Assembly: GCA_023424585.1 (NCBI GenBank)
Contig: JAFADT010000597.1
Location: forward strand, 1 to 7,074
From: Pseudomonadota bacterium
GTDB lineage: Bacteria; Myxococcota; Myxococcia; Myxococcales; Myxococcaceae
Length of the DNA: 7,074 bases
Direction: 5' to 3'
A program made the translations under genes and the position numbers. Positions 6,068 to 7,074 of the stretch are shown here, piece after piece (within the stretch, counting starts at the first letter, position 1; each line of letters starts with the position of its first letter). The notes beneath the pieces are model-generated. The model was not told where the DNA came from. It saw only the letters and a program-made list of their open reading frames with translations, and did not search any database.

Positions 6068-7074
6068 CTAGCGGCGCTTCACGCCGGGCTTGGCGGGGGC
6101 CGGCTTGGCCTGCGGGCGCTTGGGCGGGGGCGGCGGGGGCGCCGGCTTCTTGGCGACCACGGCCTTCGCCGGCACCGTGTTGGCGGCCACCGTGCGCCCC
6201 GGCGCCTGGGGGACGACGACCACCGACGCGGCCGGGGGCTCCGGCAGGGGCTGGGGCCGGTCCACCGCGTAGGTGAGCCCCTCGATGGCGCAGGTGCCCT
6301 CGATGCAGCCGACGGTCGGCGCGGGGGGCTCGCCGAACTGGGCCTGCCAGTCCGGGCCCAGGTTCAGGGGCTCCGCGATGGCGCGCTGATCCTTCCCCTG
6401 GCCGACGAAGGCCTGCATCACGCCGTCCTCGGTGACGAACAGCTCCAGCCGCACCTCGTCCTCCGGCGCGTCGAGGCCCAGCATGGCGCCGCTGCGCTCG
6501 CCCAGCGACCACTCCAGCGACAGCGGCGCGCCCGCGCCGGGGTGCACGATGGTCACGTAGCGGCCGTCCCGGCCCATCAGGCCCAGCGAGGCCACCGGCT
6601 CCGGCGGCGGGCCGTTCCAGAGCTCCTTCAGGCGCCGCTGCCACGTGGCCGGGGGCGCCTCGGCGCGCACCCGCGCGGTCAGCCGGGCCACGCCGCCCAC
6701 CAGCCCCACCACGTCCACGCGGGCGCGGCCCACGCGCGTCTCCTGGTCGTCCAGGGGCGGGAAGACGATGGCCTTGTTCTCGAAGGCCAGCTCGCGACCG
6801 ACCTTCACCACCTGGGGCGAGTCCGGCCCCTCGCCCATGGTCACGCGGCGCTTGTCCGGGGTGACGTCCTCGACCCGGCCGGGGCCGTTGAGCGTCTTGA
6901 ACTCGGACCGCTCCGCCATGATGGTCTTGCCTGGCAAGGGGAGCGTGACGTGCACCCGCCCGCTGCGGTGGTACGCCACGCCCAGCACGCCCACGGCCGC
7001 CAGCACCGCCAAGCCCGCGGCCGTCTGCGCCGTCACGCGCGCCGCGCGGCGCAGCGCGGCCTGCGCCCGCTGCC
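6068..7074 (-). CDS. Unrecognised membrane-anchored protein with basic Pro/Ala/Lys-rich tail, 5' end probably beyond the window
   Basis: I do not recognise this family. The frame ends at a TAG (6070-6068) and stays open rightward to the window edge. An internal GTG at 7036 would give 322 residues, but no ribosome binding site precedes it, and the codons upstream encode QRAQAALRRAAR, a plausible positively charged lead-in to the membrane segment. The true start is therefore probably outside. Numbering from the GTG, residues 4-22 (QTAAGLAVLAAVGVLGVAY) form a single hydrophobic helix; the Arg-rich flank predicts the N-terminus inside and the rest outside the membrane. Residues about 25-255 look beta-rich and soluble. 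Cys244 and Cys249 (CIEGTC) could form a disulfide. The last 60 residues are disordered, rich in Pro, Ala, Lys and Arg, with six consecutive prolines, and end in KPGVKRR. It lies 85 bp upstream of the large lipoprotein gene on the same strand and may share its operon. Confidence 0.8.
   Translation of the reverse strand, partial: QRAQAALRRAARVTAQTAAGLAVLAAVGVLGVAYHRSGRVHVTLPLPGKTIMAERSEFKTLNGPGRVEDVTPDKRRVTMGEGPDSPQVVKVGRELAFENKAIVFPPLDDQETRVGRARVDVVGLVGGVARLTARVRAEAPPATWQRRLKELWNGPPPEPVASLGLMGRDGRYVTIVHPGAGAPLSLEWSLGERSGAMLGLDAPEDEVRLELFVTEDGVMQAFVGQGKDQRAIAEPLNLGPDWQAQFGEPPAPTVGCIEGTCAIEGLTYAVDRPQPLPEPPAASVVVVPQAPGRTVAANTVPAKAVVAKKPAPPPPPPKRPQAKPAPAKPGVKRR

Noticed and set aside
1..7074. Mobile element, CRISPR, toxin-antitoxin, phage-defence or RNA gene
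   Set aside because: No transposase, integrase, terminal repeats, regularly spaced repeats, tRNA-like cloverleaf or defence-type domain was seen on either strand; the coding genes account for almost all of the window.

Overview
The window is about 7 kb of very GC-rich, densely coding bacterial DNA (roughly 70% G+C or more by eye, with nearly every third codon position G or C). Base composition, long lipoproteins with TPR and DUF3857 domains, and Ala/Pro/Arg-rich protein tails fit a myxobacterium (Myxococcaceae such as Corallococcus or Myxococcus). That assignment is inference; no rRNA or other phylogenetic marker is present.

Layout: (1) 1-604, minus strand: the start of a DJ-1/PfpI-family gene that runs off the left edge. 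(2) 605-869: a G-tract-rich divergent intergenic region. (3) 870-2135, plus strand: a probable exported lipoprotein form of isoaspartyl peptidase/L-asparaginase, an N-terminal nucleophile hydrolase with an unusually long Pro/Gln/Ala linker just before its self-cleavage site. (4) 2136-2199: a short convergent gap with GC-rich inverted repeats. (5) 2200-5982, minus strand: a 1260-residue lipoprotein with TPRs, a PA14-like beta domain, more TPRs, DUF3857 and a transglutaminase-like core. (6) 5983-6067: a gap with a perfect 7-bp inverted repeat just upstream of that lipoprotein. (7) 6068 to the right edge, minus strand: an unrecognised protein with one N-terminal membrane segment and a basic Pro/Ala/Lys tail; its reading frame stays open to the window edge.

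The first two genes are divergent, and both families are associated with damaged proteins or amino-acid/peptide metabolism, so a shared protein-quality role is possible but unproven. The last two minus-strand genes are in tandem 85 bp apart and could be co-transcribed; both products are predicted to sit in the cell envelope.

I see no mobile element, CRISPR array, RNA gene, defence system or biosynthetic cluster. The most notable signal is that the transglutaminase-like domain of the large lipoprotein has lost the catalytic Cys and His but kept the Asp. The protein has no cysteine after residue 549, so it is probably a non-catalytic scaffold or binding protein.
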